This document shows positions 20,441 through 32,074 of a DNA stretch of 64,000 nt, one piece after another. Made by a program: the position numbers and the translations under genes. Origin of the DNA: Zygnema cylindricum (lineage: Eukaryota; Streptophyta; Zygnematophyceae; Zygnematales; Zygnemataceae); the NCBI GenBank assembly GCA_037447655.1, contig JBBHKE010003258.1, positions 1-64,000 on the forward strand, read 5' to 3'. Position 1 is the first letter of the stretch, and each line of letters starts with the position of its first letter. The notes below the pieces were generated by a model, which was given only the letters and a program-made list of their open reading frames with translations, made no database searches and had not been told where the DNA came from.

Positions 20441-21837
20441 CAATTTGTATTCTTCTACTTTTTATAATGGATTCGAGCCTTCTTATTTTTGTCTATACAT
20501 GTGAATGCAATTTCCTCTTTCCCTCTCCTAATTTCTGTAATTCCTTCCGTGATTTATCTGAGATTGGAATTATGTTTCTTGGTCTGAATCCGACATACGT
20601 GGTCCCAAGCTCCCTTGGTTACTCGCAATGGCCGATCCTAGATTGCACTATTAACGCCTCCTCCAAAAGGATTTTCAAGAACATTTTATAGACCCTTCCC
20701 AATCCATGCAATCTTATAATACTTATGCTCTCAATCCCGGATATCCGAGTTTTTAGAAACTCCTGGATGGTATCTTGAGTTACAATAGTTTTCTCAAAGT
20801 TTATGACAACCTCAAGGATCTTGCCCCTCCTTGCTCTCCTGTCATTTCTCCTCTATTTCCTTTAGCACCAATGTCAAAATTCTACGGAATTCAGGATTCA
20901 ATATGTCCCACTCTTAGGAAAACTGAGTAGGCCAAGGCTCGAACCTGGGACTTTGCATCACTAGCTCCGTACTCATTTAAATCTAGTAGTTCGGAATGTG
21001 GGCTTACCACATTACACTCTTGTTGAATTTCCATTAAAGCATTCTTTGTCGTTTACTCATATTGCTATTTTTGGCTTGTACTACGGTTTAGTGTGTTGTA
21101 CTTTATTTTAGTGAATTGTACATACCTTTGTTAGAGTTGATGATTCTTACGTAGGAATCTTCATTTTCACTAGATTCCTTTTAGCATACCTAGATGTACC
21201 TTCCTAAGTTACGCCTAGATTAGTTTGTACCTTCTTAGAGCCCTTTCGGCTACCCCTTAGTGCTTTTTCGACTACCCATTGTTTTGTCTTACTATAAAGA
21301 CTCCCTTGTGTCTATGTAAAAATCAATCAAAAATCAAAGACACTCAAAACGACATACCTTTCACTTGTTCTCTTGTTTGTCGTTTTTATCTCTTGTCTTT
21401 ATTCATCTTGGACTTTTTCTTTTGGCCTCTCTTTACTAATTTTGTCTATTAGCTTTTTCGGCCTTTTTTTATGACTTCACATTCAATAACTCTAATATCA
21501 AACGGCAAACTCTTGCCAATTTAATACCCGAAATGACCATTCTTCGGCACAATCAGTGCTTCTTTAACGTCTCAGCTTCACTCGTATATTCCTACGGCCG
21601 TGCTTATGTTCCCTATGTAATTGTCTCATCCACACTCCTCATAGCTGAGCCATAGAATTACACGGGTTCCTCCATTGGCTGAATGTTATCCTCCAGAAGT
21701 GTGTTGCTATTAGCATTCCGAAATCTGCGATTGGGCATGTCCCAAAGTTGGTAAAATTGAGCCGGTCAGGGCTCGAACCTGATAGCTTAGACTGTAGTTA
21801 TCGATGGGCTAACCACCGCAATACTAATTTTCGTTTG
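20441..21837. repeat. Composite repeat with LTR-like block and tRNA-like motifs
   Basis: Not present between R1 and R2 in copy 1. It holds a degenerate tRNA-like block on the minus strand (20930-21014; B box AGGTTCGAGCC, A-box-like TGTGGTAAGCC). An LTR-like stretch follows, starting TGTTGAATTT (about 21014) with a TATA-like TATAAAG (about 21293). A second minus-strand tRNA-like block lies at 21760-21822 (B box GGTTCGAGCCC, A-box-like TGGTTAGCCCATC). No intact ORF is seen; the protein-like reading around 20700-20870 could not be assigned. Confidence 0.45.
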
Positions 21838-23330
21838 TTTTCATTGATTCCAGGGTAGACAGACCACATCACCATCCCGTATTGAGCGGCAACTCTTGCG
21901 CAATTCAACAGTTTATGGTGTTGAATTTTAGACCACAGAGTCAATAACGCATGGTCATTTAAAATTATACACGTATCTCCTTTCGCTTTTTACGTATAGA
22001 TTTGGACACGTGGCCGAGCAGATGAATAATTTTGTCACAAAATGTTCAACGATCTTGCAAATTTCCCACAAGTCTACTTAAAAGCATATAAAAATTTGTC
22101 CATAAATACAAATATAATAACATGTATTTTTTAAGTGGAAAAATATGTACAAAATTGTAAAAAAAAAAAAAATCGTATGGATTTATCGTATATATTGAGA
22201 TTTGGCAACCATAGGACTTTTAGATAAAAATGTTTTGATTTAATATGGACTATTGCGTTCAATATTAGAGCACGATTATTTAACATTCCACTAAAAGAAC
22301 AATTGCAGGTGGATTTTTTGTAATTGTAGAAATTACGACATTATAGTTAAAATAGATCCCTAAAATAAAGCTTCGAAATAATGCAGGGAAACTTATGCCA
22401 AATAAAAAAAAAGTATTCACAACACATTTCAAAGGACACATTTCAAATATTATTGCAATATGTATTTAGACAAAGCTGTTGTTTATGATCACTTATAACT
22501 AAACAATAAGAAGAGAATATATTCACACTATCCGGAGGCAAAAAACAAAAAACACTTTGGGACAAATTATCAAGATTGAAAGCTATTTGGTAATTGCAAT
22601 GAATGGAAGTAGAACCTATCGTGCCCATACATAGATAACACTAGGCGTATCAATTTCTTCAAGTTGCAGTATTTCACTCGTACTATCTACCATTTTTGCA
22701 TAGTCTAATAACCGAGTATATTCATGCGGACAAAGAGACATCTAATGAGCTTGCCACAAAACTATTCACATTTGTTAAGTTTTGCCTCTTAAGATCTGTA
22801 TTTGTTAAGCAAAATCTTGTTTTGAAGCACTTTTTGAGAAAGTAGATTTGAAAAAAAAAACATGATTTTTACACTAACATTTTCAAACATATCCCTTTTA
22901 CATATGTAGACACATACTGAGACCTGCCTGAATATGTAAAACGGAAATTCGACAAGCTTGTTCTATACTCAATGTTACAAGAGGACAACAATTTGGACTA
23001 CACCATGAATGGCTATTTGTGTTTATAACTATTGGGAACACTATGGAATCATCCTATCATTAAATAGGTGGTTTCTATTCTCATTCGCGTCTATCTGTTT
23101 TGAACAGTATGCGCTCGTAGAGTTTTTTCGGTACAGTATGTTTGTTGCCTTACGTTTTGGTATAGTTTTGTTTGTATTTTTTTGTGGAACGGCCCATTCG
23201 AACCATCACCTTGTTTCAATTTCGATATCAGGTGTTAATTCGTCGTGAAATGTTATAAAGGCACATTTTTCATGTCGTGTATTTTGGTGTTGTATTTATG
23301 TTTTGTTGTACAACGTAGGGTGAACCTCCA
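21838..23330. repeat. Repeat R2, copy 3
   Basis: Matches 1780-3520 with indels, for example a missing stretch corresponding to 2575-2825 of copy 1. It is AT-rich, without a credible ORF. Similarity ends near 23330, where a TIR-like motif (TAGGGTGAACCTCCATC) begins. Confidence 0.6.
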
Positions 23331-24453
23331 TCGGGCAAAAATCGACATTGTTTACTGGAAAAAATGCAATTCCGTACAAGGTCGTTCTATTTTTTTTTCT
23401 TAGGGTGAACCTCCATCACGCGAAAAGTGGGGTTGTTTACTAGAAAAAATACATTTTCGTACATATCCAGCTCATATCCGTACAGGGCCGTAGTATTTTA
23501 TTTTATTTTTTATTATCGGAGATTCCTTAAGATTCTCCAAACTTTTGGGCAACAACGTCGACCATCTGATTACGAATTTTCCATGCAAAAGGTCACTCCG
23601 TCCAGTGATTCGCTAGTGTCCTCAGGAAGGACGCTAGCCAATCACCGGACATATAAAACATGTACGCGTGGAAAGGTCACGTACGAGCCGGGCGCCATCA
23701 GACATTTGCCACGCTCCTTCGAACAGGCCGGAATCAAATCCGACGAAAACCACCACAAAAAGTTTGTTGAAGAATGTGTCGTGACGCCTCCACCACCATC
23801 CATCGTCAACCGAAATTTGCTACGCCTGCTTTTTTCAAATTTCCAATTTTGTTACGACAAAACAAGAACGTAGAAATTGTACAACGCTAGTACAACGACA
23901 AAACACGAACGTGCAAAATGTACATTCGGGTAATTTTATTTTGCAGCTGGTTGTACGGATACGACTTTAGAGTTTAGACATTTTGCTTTTGGAATCTTTG
24001 ACGATGCTTCCCGTCACAACAGGAATCGACGTGCATCCAATCAAAAGAAAGCACGTACGCGATAGATTCATTGCTGACACAACCGGATGGAGAAGTGAAC
24101 AAAATATTTGTGCCAGTAAACCTATCCGTAACATTACCGTCGGCGCCTGATGGAGAGTTACCCTTAAACATGATTACTAGATATTCAGTAAGATTCTCCA
24201 AACTTTTGGGCGACAACGCGGAACAACCAATTTCGTGTTTTCGAAGCAGGCAATCATTCTATCAAGTGTCGGGCTAGTCTTCTCCCTTGTATAAAAAGAG
24301 AATTTTTACACACTGTACGTGTAAAATCTTTACACGTGGAAAGGTCACCTACAATCCACAACGGATGTGAGATAAAAACCATATATGTGGCATAGACCAC
24401 GCGCCTTCGAACATAAGCCACGCGCCTTCAAACTGGTTATAATCAAATCCACA
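23331..24453. repeat. Repeat Z, copy 1 and start of copy 2
   Basis: Starts with two direct copies of TAGGGTGAACCTCCATC (about 23317 and 23402), a motif related to the TIRs at 57065-58528. Copy 1 runs to about 24290. A second copy starts near 24296 and is interrupted by LTR-3 (24454), by the A1/A2 composite (25835) and ends near 34585. The block AGATTCTCCAAACTTTTGGG occurs twice (about 23530 and 24190). The 148-codon ORF at 23427 has no recognised domain and is not open in copy 2. Confidence 0.55.
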
Positions 24454-25682
24454 TGAAACTCTGTGTGCTCTATTGCCCACAGAAATCGCAGATCCGAAAG
24501 AAGCTTATCTAGATAGTGTCGACTCCAAGATGATATAAACCCAAATGACTGACCCCTTGAAAATCACAAACAAATTATAGCTTCACCCCTGTGAAATAAA
24601 AATTTCTATGTGCTCAGTTCCACAACAGAATGCAAAGTTAGAATATGAGTTTTCGACACATTCACCCACTTTGACTTTCCCTTAGAAATGCAGACACCTT
24701 GGCAAGCAAAAACTCTGACCGACTACACCGTTGTTTAGCATGGACTCCCTTGAGTCCGCATCAAAAAGAATCACTGAAAATAGTCAAGTAAATTGATAGT
24801 TATGAATGGTCAAAGATGACCTTTTGTACAAGAGCTCACTCAGAGAGAGGCTGCTACCTTCTAAAATTTTCCAAGTCCTATCTCTCTCTAAAACTCTATC
24901 TACTGACGTACGGCACCAATTCAATTACAGTGTCGTACAGAAAAGTATATGTGCTGGTGTACTTTCTGTACGGCCATCGTACGACATGGCCAAAATGTCG
25001 ACATATGTCATATCCGGATTTGATCCCGTAATCTCCGGAGTTGCCACAATCCAACGTTGTCGCGCCACGTGTCACATGACGTGGCGGTGACGGTAAAACG
25101 CCAAAAGTACATATTCCGTGGTCTTGGCGCCTATCGTGGCCATCCGATCAATACCGATACAACTATAGCCGTTGAAAATATACGCGCGGTATTTGTTTCG
25201 CGTTCGAAACAAATGCGCGGTATCCGTTTCATATAATACATTAAACCATACATTGTACTATTCAAAACTGTATCTATGCATTACGTATCTATTTCCTGTT
25301 AAATGAACTAGTCTACGTGCAATAAATTAAATATTTGTCAAACCTATCATATCCTACCACTAATCCTAGACTTATGGGTTAAAGATAATGGGTGATTTGA
25401 CGGACGGTTAGTACCCGGATCAAATCGTGGGTCCATCAATCCTTTTCGGTAACTCTATCAAGATTTGCCTTCGTGTCCTCTTTGGACAGCCTAGGCAGCC
25501 ATGGATCTAATCCCTCCTCAAGTCTTCAGTGACTGCGACAAGTGTGTGGACTTGAGTGAAGAGTTAGAGGCAAGCTGTCAAGTGTGTGGACTTGAGTGAA
25601 GAGTTAGAAGCAAGCTGTCAGTGTCTCCTCTTTGCCTTTTATTTAACAATCTTTAGACCTAGAAAATACTTAAATTTCAACA
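24454..25682 (-). mobile_element. Solo LTR, copia family A, inverted (LTR-3)
   Basis: On the minus strand it runs from TGTTGAAAT (25682 leftwards) to a terminus ending TTTCA (24454). The flanks join to give sequence collinear with Z copy 1 (23725-23800), so the insertion is real. A clear 5-bp duplication is not visible. GTAC cluster, R-U5 hairpins and antisense tRNA-like module are present. The hairpin loop reads AATAGA, so the gag ATG is lost. Confidence 0.8.
25366..25435 (+). promoter_or_regulatory. tRNA-like A/B-box module, antisense in LTR-3
   Basis: A-box-like AGACTTATGGGTTAAAG (25368-25384) and B-box-like GGATCAAATCG (25418-25428). They stand at the same place in the LTR, and on the opposite strand to it, as in the other family A LTRs. 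Confidence 0.5.
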
Positions 25683-25834
25683 AAAATCACCATAAAATAT
25701 TTGTTGAAAAATGCCCCGTGACGCCTTCTTCACCATCCATTGACATCTGAAATTTGGCCCACCTACTTTTTTCAAATTTTCAACAACAAGAATGACAAAA
25801 CACAAACATACAAAGTTTACATTCTCTTAGGCTT
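25683..25834. repeat. Repeat Z, copy 2, middle piece
   Basis: Matches 23755-23940 of Z copy 1. It is bounded by LTR-3 on the left and by the A1/A2 composite on the right. Confidence 0.6.
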
Positions 25835-26737
25835 TGTTGAAAAGAGGTAATTAATAGTTCACTACTATATTTTAGTTAGAATGTAAAGAGAAAGAAAGAG
25901 AGAACCAAAGGCACGCCATGGCTACCGCGTCATTTAGAAGGAGGCAGAATCAAATTGAGGGTATTTTACTATTTGTAGCAAAATACTGCCTCAAGTCGGA
26001 TTTGAACCAGGGTCCACACACTACTATCTAGTCCTAAGCCTTATCTATTAAGGCACTAGCGAAACGATATACGTATTACGTTTCACGCATATACATCTAT
26101 TCATAAAACGGACTAATTTGCAGCAAACTAACGAAAACACGCATTAATCAATTCATGCATGGAAGTGAATCGAAGCCGCATAAATACAAATGATGAGACG
26201 GCCACAATTGCAGGCGCCATCCGCAATAAACTTTCGGCGGCCTTTGGGGATAGCGTCACGCGATGCCACGTGGCACCATACTATTGGATACCGGAGAAGA
26301 TGGGAGGAGGAACCGTGGCTCCCGTTTTGACAAGCGTCACTTTGAAAGCCATGTCGTACAATGGCCGTACAATAAGTACATCGCCTAGTGTACCTTCTTG
26401 TACTATATAGTGTTTCTATTAGACTAGGGTTTAGTAGTAGGCAGTCGTAATTTGGAAGACCAGGACTTAGTGAAATTTAGGTACCTCTCTCTAAGAGAGC
26501 CTGTAACTATAAAGGTCATCTTTGACCAGCCATAACTTACTGCTGAGGGGAGCAAATTCAGTGATTCTTTTTGCGTTTGACTCAGGGGAGTCTTGTTCTC
26601 ACAAGGGTGAGAGTGGTTATAATAATTGTGTGACTGGGCGGTTCTTATTCAGCGGGAAAGTATAATGGGAAAATATTATCTTATAGGCTTTACAGAAGCT
26701 GCTCAATCTCTGGGTCAATGGAGACCACAGAATTGCA
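25835..26737 (+). mobile_element. A1 5' LTR (family A)
   Basis: TGTTGAAAAG to GAATTGCA, 903 bp. Contains the antisense tRNA-like module (25988-26054; B box GGTTCAAATCC, A box TTAATAGATAAGGC) and a GTAC cluster of five (26348-26404). The two R-U5 hairpins lie near 26487 and 26577. The terminal hairpin (stem GGTC/GACC around AATGGA) has the gag ATG at 26718. Confidence 0.9.
25988..26054 (-). promoter_or_regulatory. tRNA-Arg-like A/B-box module, antisense in A1 5' LTR
   Basis: The minus strand shows an A box (TTAATAGATAAGGC) and a perfect-type B box GGTTCAAATCC (25998-26008). A 7-bp acceptor-like pairing, GCCTTAA with TTGAGGC (one G-U), encloses the module. The same module is repeated in the other two LTRs at 31325-31391 and 33639-33705. 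Confidence 0.6.
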
Positions 26738-27760
26738 GGTTGTGGGTCCACCCTCTAGGGTGCCTACATTTGATGGATCAGACTTTCTTTATTGGGAAAT
26801 GATGGTGGAGGGAGAACTATTTGAAAAACACCTCTGGGGCATAGTGTCCGGACAAGTTTAATGCCCACCTCCACCTGGGTTTAGAGGAACGCGTTTTTTT
26901 GGCACCTCCGCCTCTACAGTAGGTAGAACAGCTGTCACCATCACTGAGTATAAAGACGAGGAAGGAGAGGAGATTGTCATGGAAGGAGAAATGGGAGGAG
27001 TCGCAACTCAAGTGATACCATTGCCGAAGGCGATATCGGCAGCAGCACCACCAACAACGGCGACAAGGGTTCATATCGGAATATCAGAGTATGATAAGTA
27101 GAACTACAAAGACAAGGTTGTTAAGCTCTTAATTCTTAAAAGTGTAGCAAAGAGCATTGCCATTTCCCTTATGCAGTCAAATCTTCATCTAATATTTGGA
27201 TATCACTAGTTAACAAATATAAGAGTGGATCATTGCAGTAGCAACAGTTGGCAAAAAACAAGATTGCGGCTTATACTTATAAGGGAGGAAGCATGAATAA
27301 CTATTGCAATGATTTGAGAGCATTTTTTGGAGAGCTAGAGAGTGCAGGTAACTCATGGTCTGAGAAACAAAGAGTGAACACATTAATGATGAAACTACCT
27401 GAAGAGTATGAGAATATCATTAATCGATTACAAGACATAGGAGATAGCAATTGGAATTAGGATGACACACTGGGAATGATTTTAGTGAAAGAAAGCACCA
27501 TAGAGCTTAGGAGAGGGAGTCGAAGTGTTCAAGCATTGTCTGCATGAGCAGATTGGCGGAAGCGTGATGAGGAGAGAGAGAAAGATCCCTATCGAAACTT
27601 TGGAGGAAGAGGACAAGGAGGTGGCAGATTTGATAGACAGGGGGAGAAAAACTTCTCGAGGAGGATTATGTCACTTCTGCAAGGAACCGGGACACTATAT
27701 GGCAGATTGTGGCAAACTTGCAGATCTTCGACTAAAAGATTGGCAAGGGACCTGAAGAAA
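26718..27760 (+). pseudogene. A1 gag, broken
   Basis: The ATG at 26718 is 20 bp inside the LTR; the product begins METTELQVVGPPSRVPTFDG, typical of copia Gag. Stops occur near 26860 and 27100. A frameshift near 27190 precedes the body that is open from 27248 (AAYTYKGGSMNNYCNDL and so on). Further stops at 27460 and 27547 lead to a zinc knuckle CHFCKEPGHYMADC (about 27670-27711). Gag would package RNA; this copy is dead, unlike the more open equivalent in A2. Confidence 0.8.
26738..26750 (+). promoter_or_regulatory. Half-tRNA primer-binding site of A1
   Basis: GGTTGTGGGTCCA right after the LTR. Against the initiator tRNA-Met anticodon region it has two changes from GGTTATGGGCCCA, and both still pair as G-U in RNA. 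A2 has the same site at 32075-32087. Confidence 0.7.
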
Positions 27761-27899
27761 TGGAGGAAAGAAAAAGGATTTCCCAAACTCAAGTTGATGA
27801 TGAGCAAGAGAAAGAAGAAACCGAACAGGAACAGGAGCTTGAGGAGCTTGAGGAGCTTCTTCTTAATCCGAAAAACACAGACAGCATGTTGACATTCCA

Positions 27900-29148
27900 C
27901 AAAGACAAAAGTGTGCTTTCGGAGGTAAGAGGGATCCACCTGAAGATGGGTGTATCATAAACTCAGGGGCCTCAATGCATATGTGCAAAGATAAAAGGTG
28001 GTTCACTAAACTGAGAAAGATCCCAACAGTTGAGATAGTGTACGGAGATGGTAGAGTAGAAACCACAAGTTTTGTTGGAACTGTTGACTTGAAGGTTCTA
28101 GTTGATGAAAAGGCCTCAATTGTAACACTCTCACACGTTCTTTACATTCCACAGCTTTGTAAGAACTTGGTCTCAACAGCTGTCCTAGATGAAAAGGAGT
28201 TTGAAACAGGAACTAGGAAAGGAATCTTCACAGCAAGCTTTGATAATGAGGTTTATATCATAGCTGAGAAGGGCAGTCAGGGAATTTTCAGAATTGTACT
28301 TTGCAATGAAAAGAGTGTTCTCTACTCGTGTGCAAGTGAGATGATGCTTTGGCATAAAAGGTTGGGACATGTGCATCTAGATAGATTAAAGAAAATGAAG
28401 AAAAATGGAATAGTGGAGGGTATTACTTTTGAAGATGATGAGACCTTTGATGATTGTAGTGGATGTGCCCAAGGGAAGATTCATAGACTTCCATTTCCAA
28501 AGGCAACCACATTTAGGAGAGAGAAAGTATTAGATCTAGTTCACACTGATGTTTGGGGACCTGCTAGGTATGCCTCACATGGGGGGAAAAGATGGATGTT
28601 AACTATCACAGATGATTGGTCTAGATACACGAAGGTATACTTTCTCAGACATAAGTCAGAGGTATTGAGATGTTTCAAAGAGTATAAAGTATGGAGTGAA
28701 AAACTACACGAAACCTCAATAAAAGAGATAAGACGTGTTAATGGGAAAGAATACACCTCAAGGGAATTTGAAAAATATCTTAAGAAGAATGAATTCATCA
28801 TGAGAAAATTGTTCCCTATAATACGGAACAAAATGGAGTAGCAGAAAGAGTGAATAGACTTTAGGAGATATGTCCAGAAGTATGTTAACTGATTAGAGGA
28901 TAGGGTTGCGGTTTTGGGCGGAGTCTATGAACTATGCTAATTTCATCAAAAATAGAGTCCTAACTTCAGCAAATAAGGAGGAAACTCTGTATGACAGGTG
29001 GACAGAAAGAAAGCCTGATTTGTCTAGTTTGAGAGTGTTGGGAAGTCAAGTCTACAGTTTGGATTCCGATAAGACTAAATGGAAGTTAGAGGGGAGAGGG
29101 AAGCCAGGATATCTTGTAGGAAATGATGAGAGCACAAAAGGATACTAA
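27900..29148 (+). pseudogene. A1 protease and integrase, broken
   Basis: The protease active site reads NSGAS (about 27960) where DSGAS is expected, so the catalytic Asp is changed to Asn. A long open stretch (27975-28841) continues through the pre-integrase finger (LWHKRLGHVHLDRL ... CSGCAQGKIH) and the first integrase Asp (HTDVWGP, about 28540). The second Asp is lost (RRVNGKEYTS, expected SDNGGEYTS, about 28738). Stops follow near 28841; the C-terminal part reopens at 28906 (RFWAESMNYANFIKNRV) to 29148. Confidence 0.85.
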
Positions 29149-31098
29149 GTGTATGACTTAAAAAAGAAAAATATAATTTTGGTAAAACACATAGTGGTGA
29201 TGAATGAAGAGAAGTCCATTGATCCATTCAAATATAAAATCAGATTTGAAACGGATCAGTTTTTTGACTTTGACTTTGAAAATGAAGAGAAGGAAGAGGG
29301 AGAAAAAGAAAAATGTGCAGATCTACCAAAGGAGAAGGAGGAAAGGACAACTTCCGAGGCAACGCCACAATACAAAGTGGAAACCGATGAGGAACTTGAT
29401 GAGACACCGGAATTGGAAGATAGGGGGGCTGAAAATCTCCCTAAACGAAACCCAAGGATGCCTTCCATACCGGCGTCCGATTTTGAAGGGGGAAGAAGAA
29501 GTAGTAAAAGACTTCAAGAAAGACAAGTAAATATCCACCTCACAAAGTTGTCTCACCCAGATGAACCTCGGACATACTTAGAGGCCATAAGCACTCTAGA
29601 AAGTAGCCGGTGGATCACAGCTATAAATGAAGAAATGGCCTCTATCAGGGAAGCCAATACATGGGAGTTGGTAGATTGTCCACCGGACCGAAAACCGATC
29701 GGATGTAAGTGGGTTTTTTAACATAAATTAAACCCGCATAATACCATTGAGAGGTACAAAGCTAGGTTAGTTGCAAAAGGATATACCCAGAAAAAAGGGA
29801 TAGACTACGAAGAAACCTTTGCACCTGTAGTCAGATTTCCTTTTGTTAGAATCCTTTTAAGTATAGCCGCAGAGGAGGATATGGAAATACACCATTTGGA
29901 TATTAAAACGGCCTTTTTGCACGGAGAGTTGGAAGAAGAAATTTACATGAGGCAACCGGAAGGATTCATGGAAAGTGGGGAAGAAAACAAATTTTGCAAA
30001 CTGATAAAATCACTCTATGGGCTTAAGCAAGCCCCACGACAGTGGAATATAAAGCTCGACAAATTTCTGACCGGTTTGGGGTACATCATAATTAGTTCAG
30101 ATCACTCCATATATTTATTTGAGGATGAGGATGGAGTGATATTTATTGCTATTTATGTGGATGATTTGTTGGTCTTAAGCAAGTCCTTAGATAAAATTAA
30201 CAAACTAAAACAGGATCTTAGAAGCCGCTTAGACATGAAAGATCTTGGCGAAGCAAAGTACATTTTAAGAATTCAAATGGAGAGAGATAGAGGGAATAGG
30301 ATTATAAGACTCACTCAGAAAGAAGCAATTGGTAATATGCTAGAAAAATTTCAAATGGAGAAAGCAAACGGATGTACTACTCCCATGGATTCAAACAAAG
30401 TGTGTGAGGGGAGTGAAGAGGGAGGAATATTGATCATTAATGATGAGATAGATGAGATAGATGAGATAGAAAGAAGATTTATGGAAAATATCCCTTATCG
30501 GCAGATTGTAGGCAGTTTAATATATTTTATGAATTGTACCCAGCCGGATATAGTTGCAGCCGTAGGAGTCCTCAACAAGAGTCTAAATGAACCAAGAAAG
30601 AGAGATTGGGAGGCTGCCAAAAGGGTGATGAGGTATCTGGTGGGGACAAGGGGATTGTGGTTGCATTTGGGAGGGAAGCACACTGACATCACAACCTAGA
30701 GTGATGCCAATTATGGAGATGTGCCTTTAAGGCAGTGTACAACTGGATATGTGTTGTAAATTGGATCAGGTGCATGCTGTAGGAGTAGCAAGCAACAGAA
30801 CGTATTTGCTCAGTCCACTATGGAGGCTAAATACATGGCTTCCTGTGCTGCCACCAAAGAATTAATGTGGGTGAAATCTCTTCTTGAAAAACTTGGGTTC
30901 ATGAAGACAAGAACTCAGAATGTTTTTTGTGATAATCAAGCTGCTATCTCTATTGCAGCTAATCCGAAACATCACTTCAAAGCTAAGCATATGGATATTA
31001 GACTAAGTTTTGTCAAAAAGAAGGTTGAGAATAAATTCATTAAACTGGTTCATAAAACTGATAAAGAAATGATTGCAGACATGATGACAAAACCATAA
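29149..31098 (+). pseudogene. A1 reverse transcriptase and RNase H, broken
   Basis: An acidic linker (29149-29560) leads to the RT, with a stop at 29719 inside KWVF-KLNP. The RT body from 29881 to 30699 is open: [31 protein letters not shown], and an intact catalytic YVDDLLV (about 30157). The RNase H follows with stops near 30699 and 30757. Its C-terminal part (30820-31098; STMEAKYMASCAATKEL, DNQAAISIA, KAKHMDIR, ADMMTKP) is intact. A polypurine tract (about 31163-31171) precedes the 3' LTR. Confidence 0.85.
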
Positions 31099-31171
31099 CT
31101 TTCCCCTAAGTTGATTTATTGCTGAGAAAACTGTGGATTAAAATTGAAAAATGACTAAGAATTAAGGGGAG

Positions 31172-32074
31172 TGTTGAAAAGAGGTAATTAATAGTTCACT
31201 TCTATATTTTAGTTAGAATGTAAAGAGAAAGAAAGAGAGAACCAAAGGCACGCCATGGCTGCCGCGTCATTTAGAAGGAGGCAGAATGAAATTGAAGGCA
31301 TTTTACTATTTGTAGCAAAATACTGCCTCAAGTCGGATATGAACCAGGGTCTACACACTACTATCTAGTCCTAAGCCTTATCTATTAAGGCACTAGCGTA
31401 ACGATATACGTATTACGTTTCACGCACAAACATCTATTCATATAACGATCTAATTTGCAACAGACTAACGAAAACACGAATTAATCAATTCATGCATGGA
31501 AGCAAATCGAAGCCGCATAAATACAAATGACCGGACGGCCACAATTGCAACCGCCATCGGCAATAAACTTTCGGCCGCCTTTGGGGATAGCGTCACGCGA
31601 CGCCACGTGGCACCATACTATTGGATATCGGAGAAGATGGGAGGAGGAACCATGGCACCCGTTTTGTCAAGCGTCACTTTAGAAGCCATGTCGTACAATG
31701 GCCGTACAATAAGTACATCGCCTAGTGTACCTTCTTGTTCTATATAGTGTTTCTATTTGACTAGGGTTTAGTAGTAGGCAGTCGTAAGTAGGCAGACTAA
31801 GACTTAGTGAAATTTAGGTACCTCTCTCTAAGAGAGCTTGTAACTATAAAGGTCATCTTTGACCAGCCATAACTTACTGCTCAGGGGAGCAAATTCAGTG
31901 ATTCTTTTTGCGTTTGACTCAGGGGAGTCTTGTTCTCACAAAGGTGAGAGTGGTTATAATAATTGTGTGACTGGGCGGTTCTTATTCAGCGGGAAAGTAG
32001 AATGGGCAAATATTATCTTATAGGCTTTACATAAGCTGCTCAATCTTTGGGTCAATGGAGACCACAGAATTGCA
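31172..32074 (+). mobile_element. Shared middle LTR (A1 3' / A2 5')
   Basis: 903 bp, nearly identical to the third LTR (33486-34387) and slightly more different from the first. The antisense tRNA-like module is at 31325-31391. The terminal ATG (32055) is followed by the A2 primer-binding site at 32075, so this LTR serves both units. Confidence 0.9.

Noticed and set aside
23427-23873. 148-codon ORF in repeat Z as a gene
   Set aside because: No domain, and the second Z copy is not open in this frame.
26159-26410. 83-codon ORFs repeated in LTRs (26159, 31496, 33810)
   Set aside because: They are identical because the LTRs are; the equivalent stretch in more distant LTRs is not open, so no protein is indicated.
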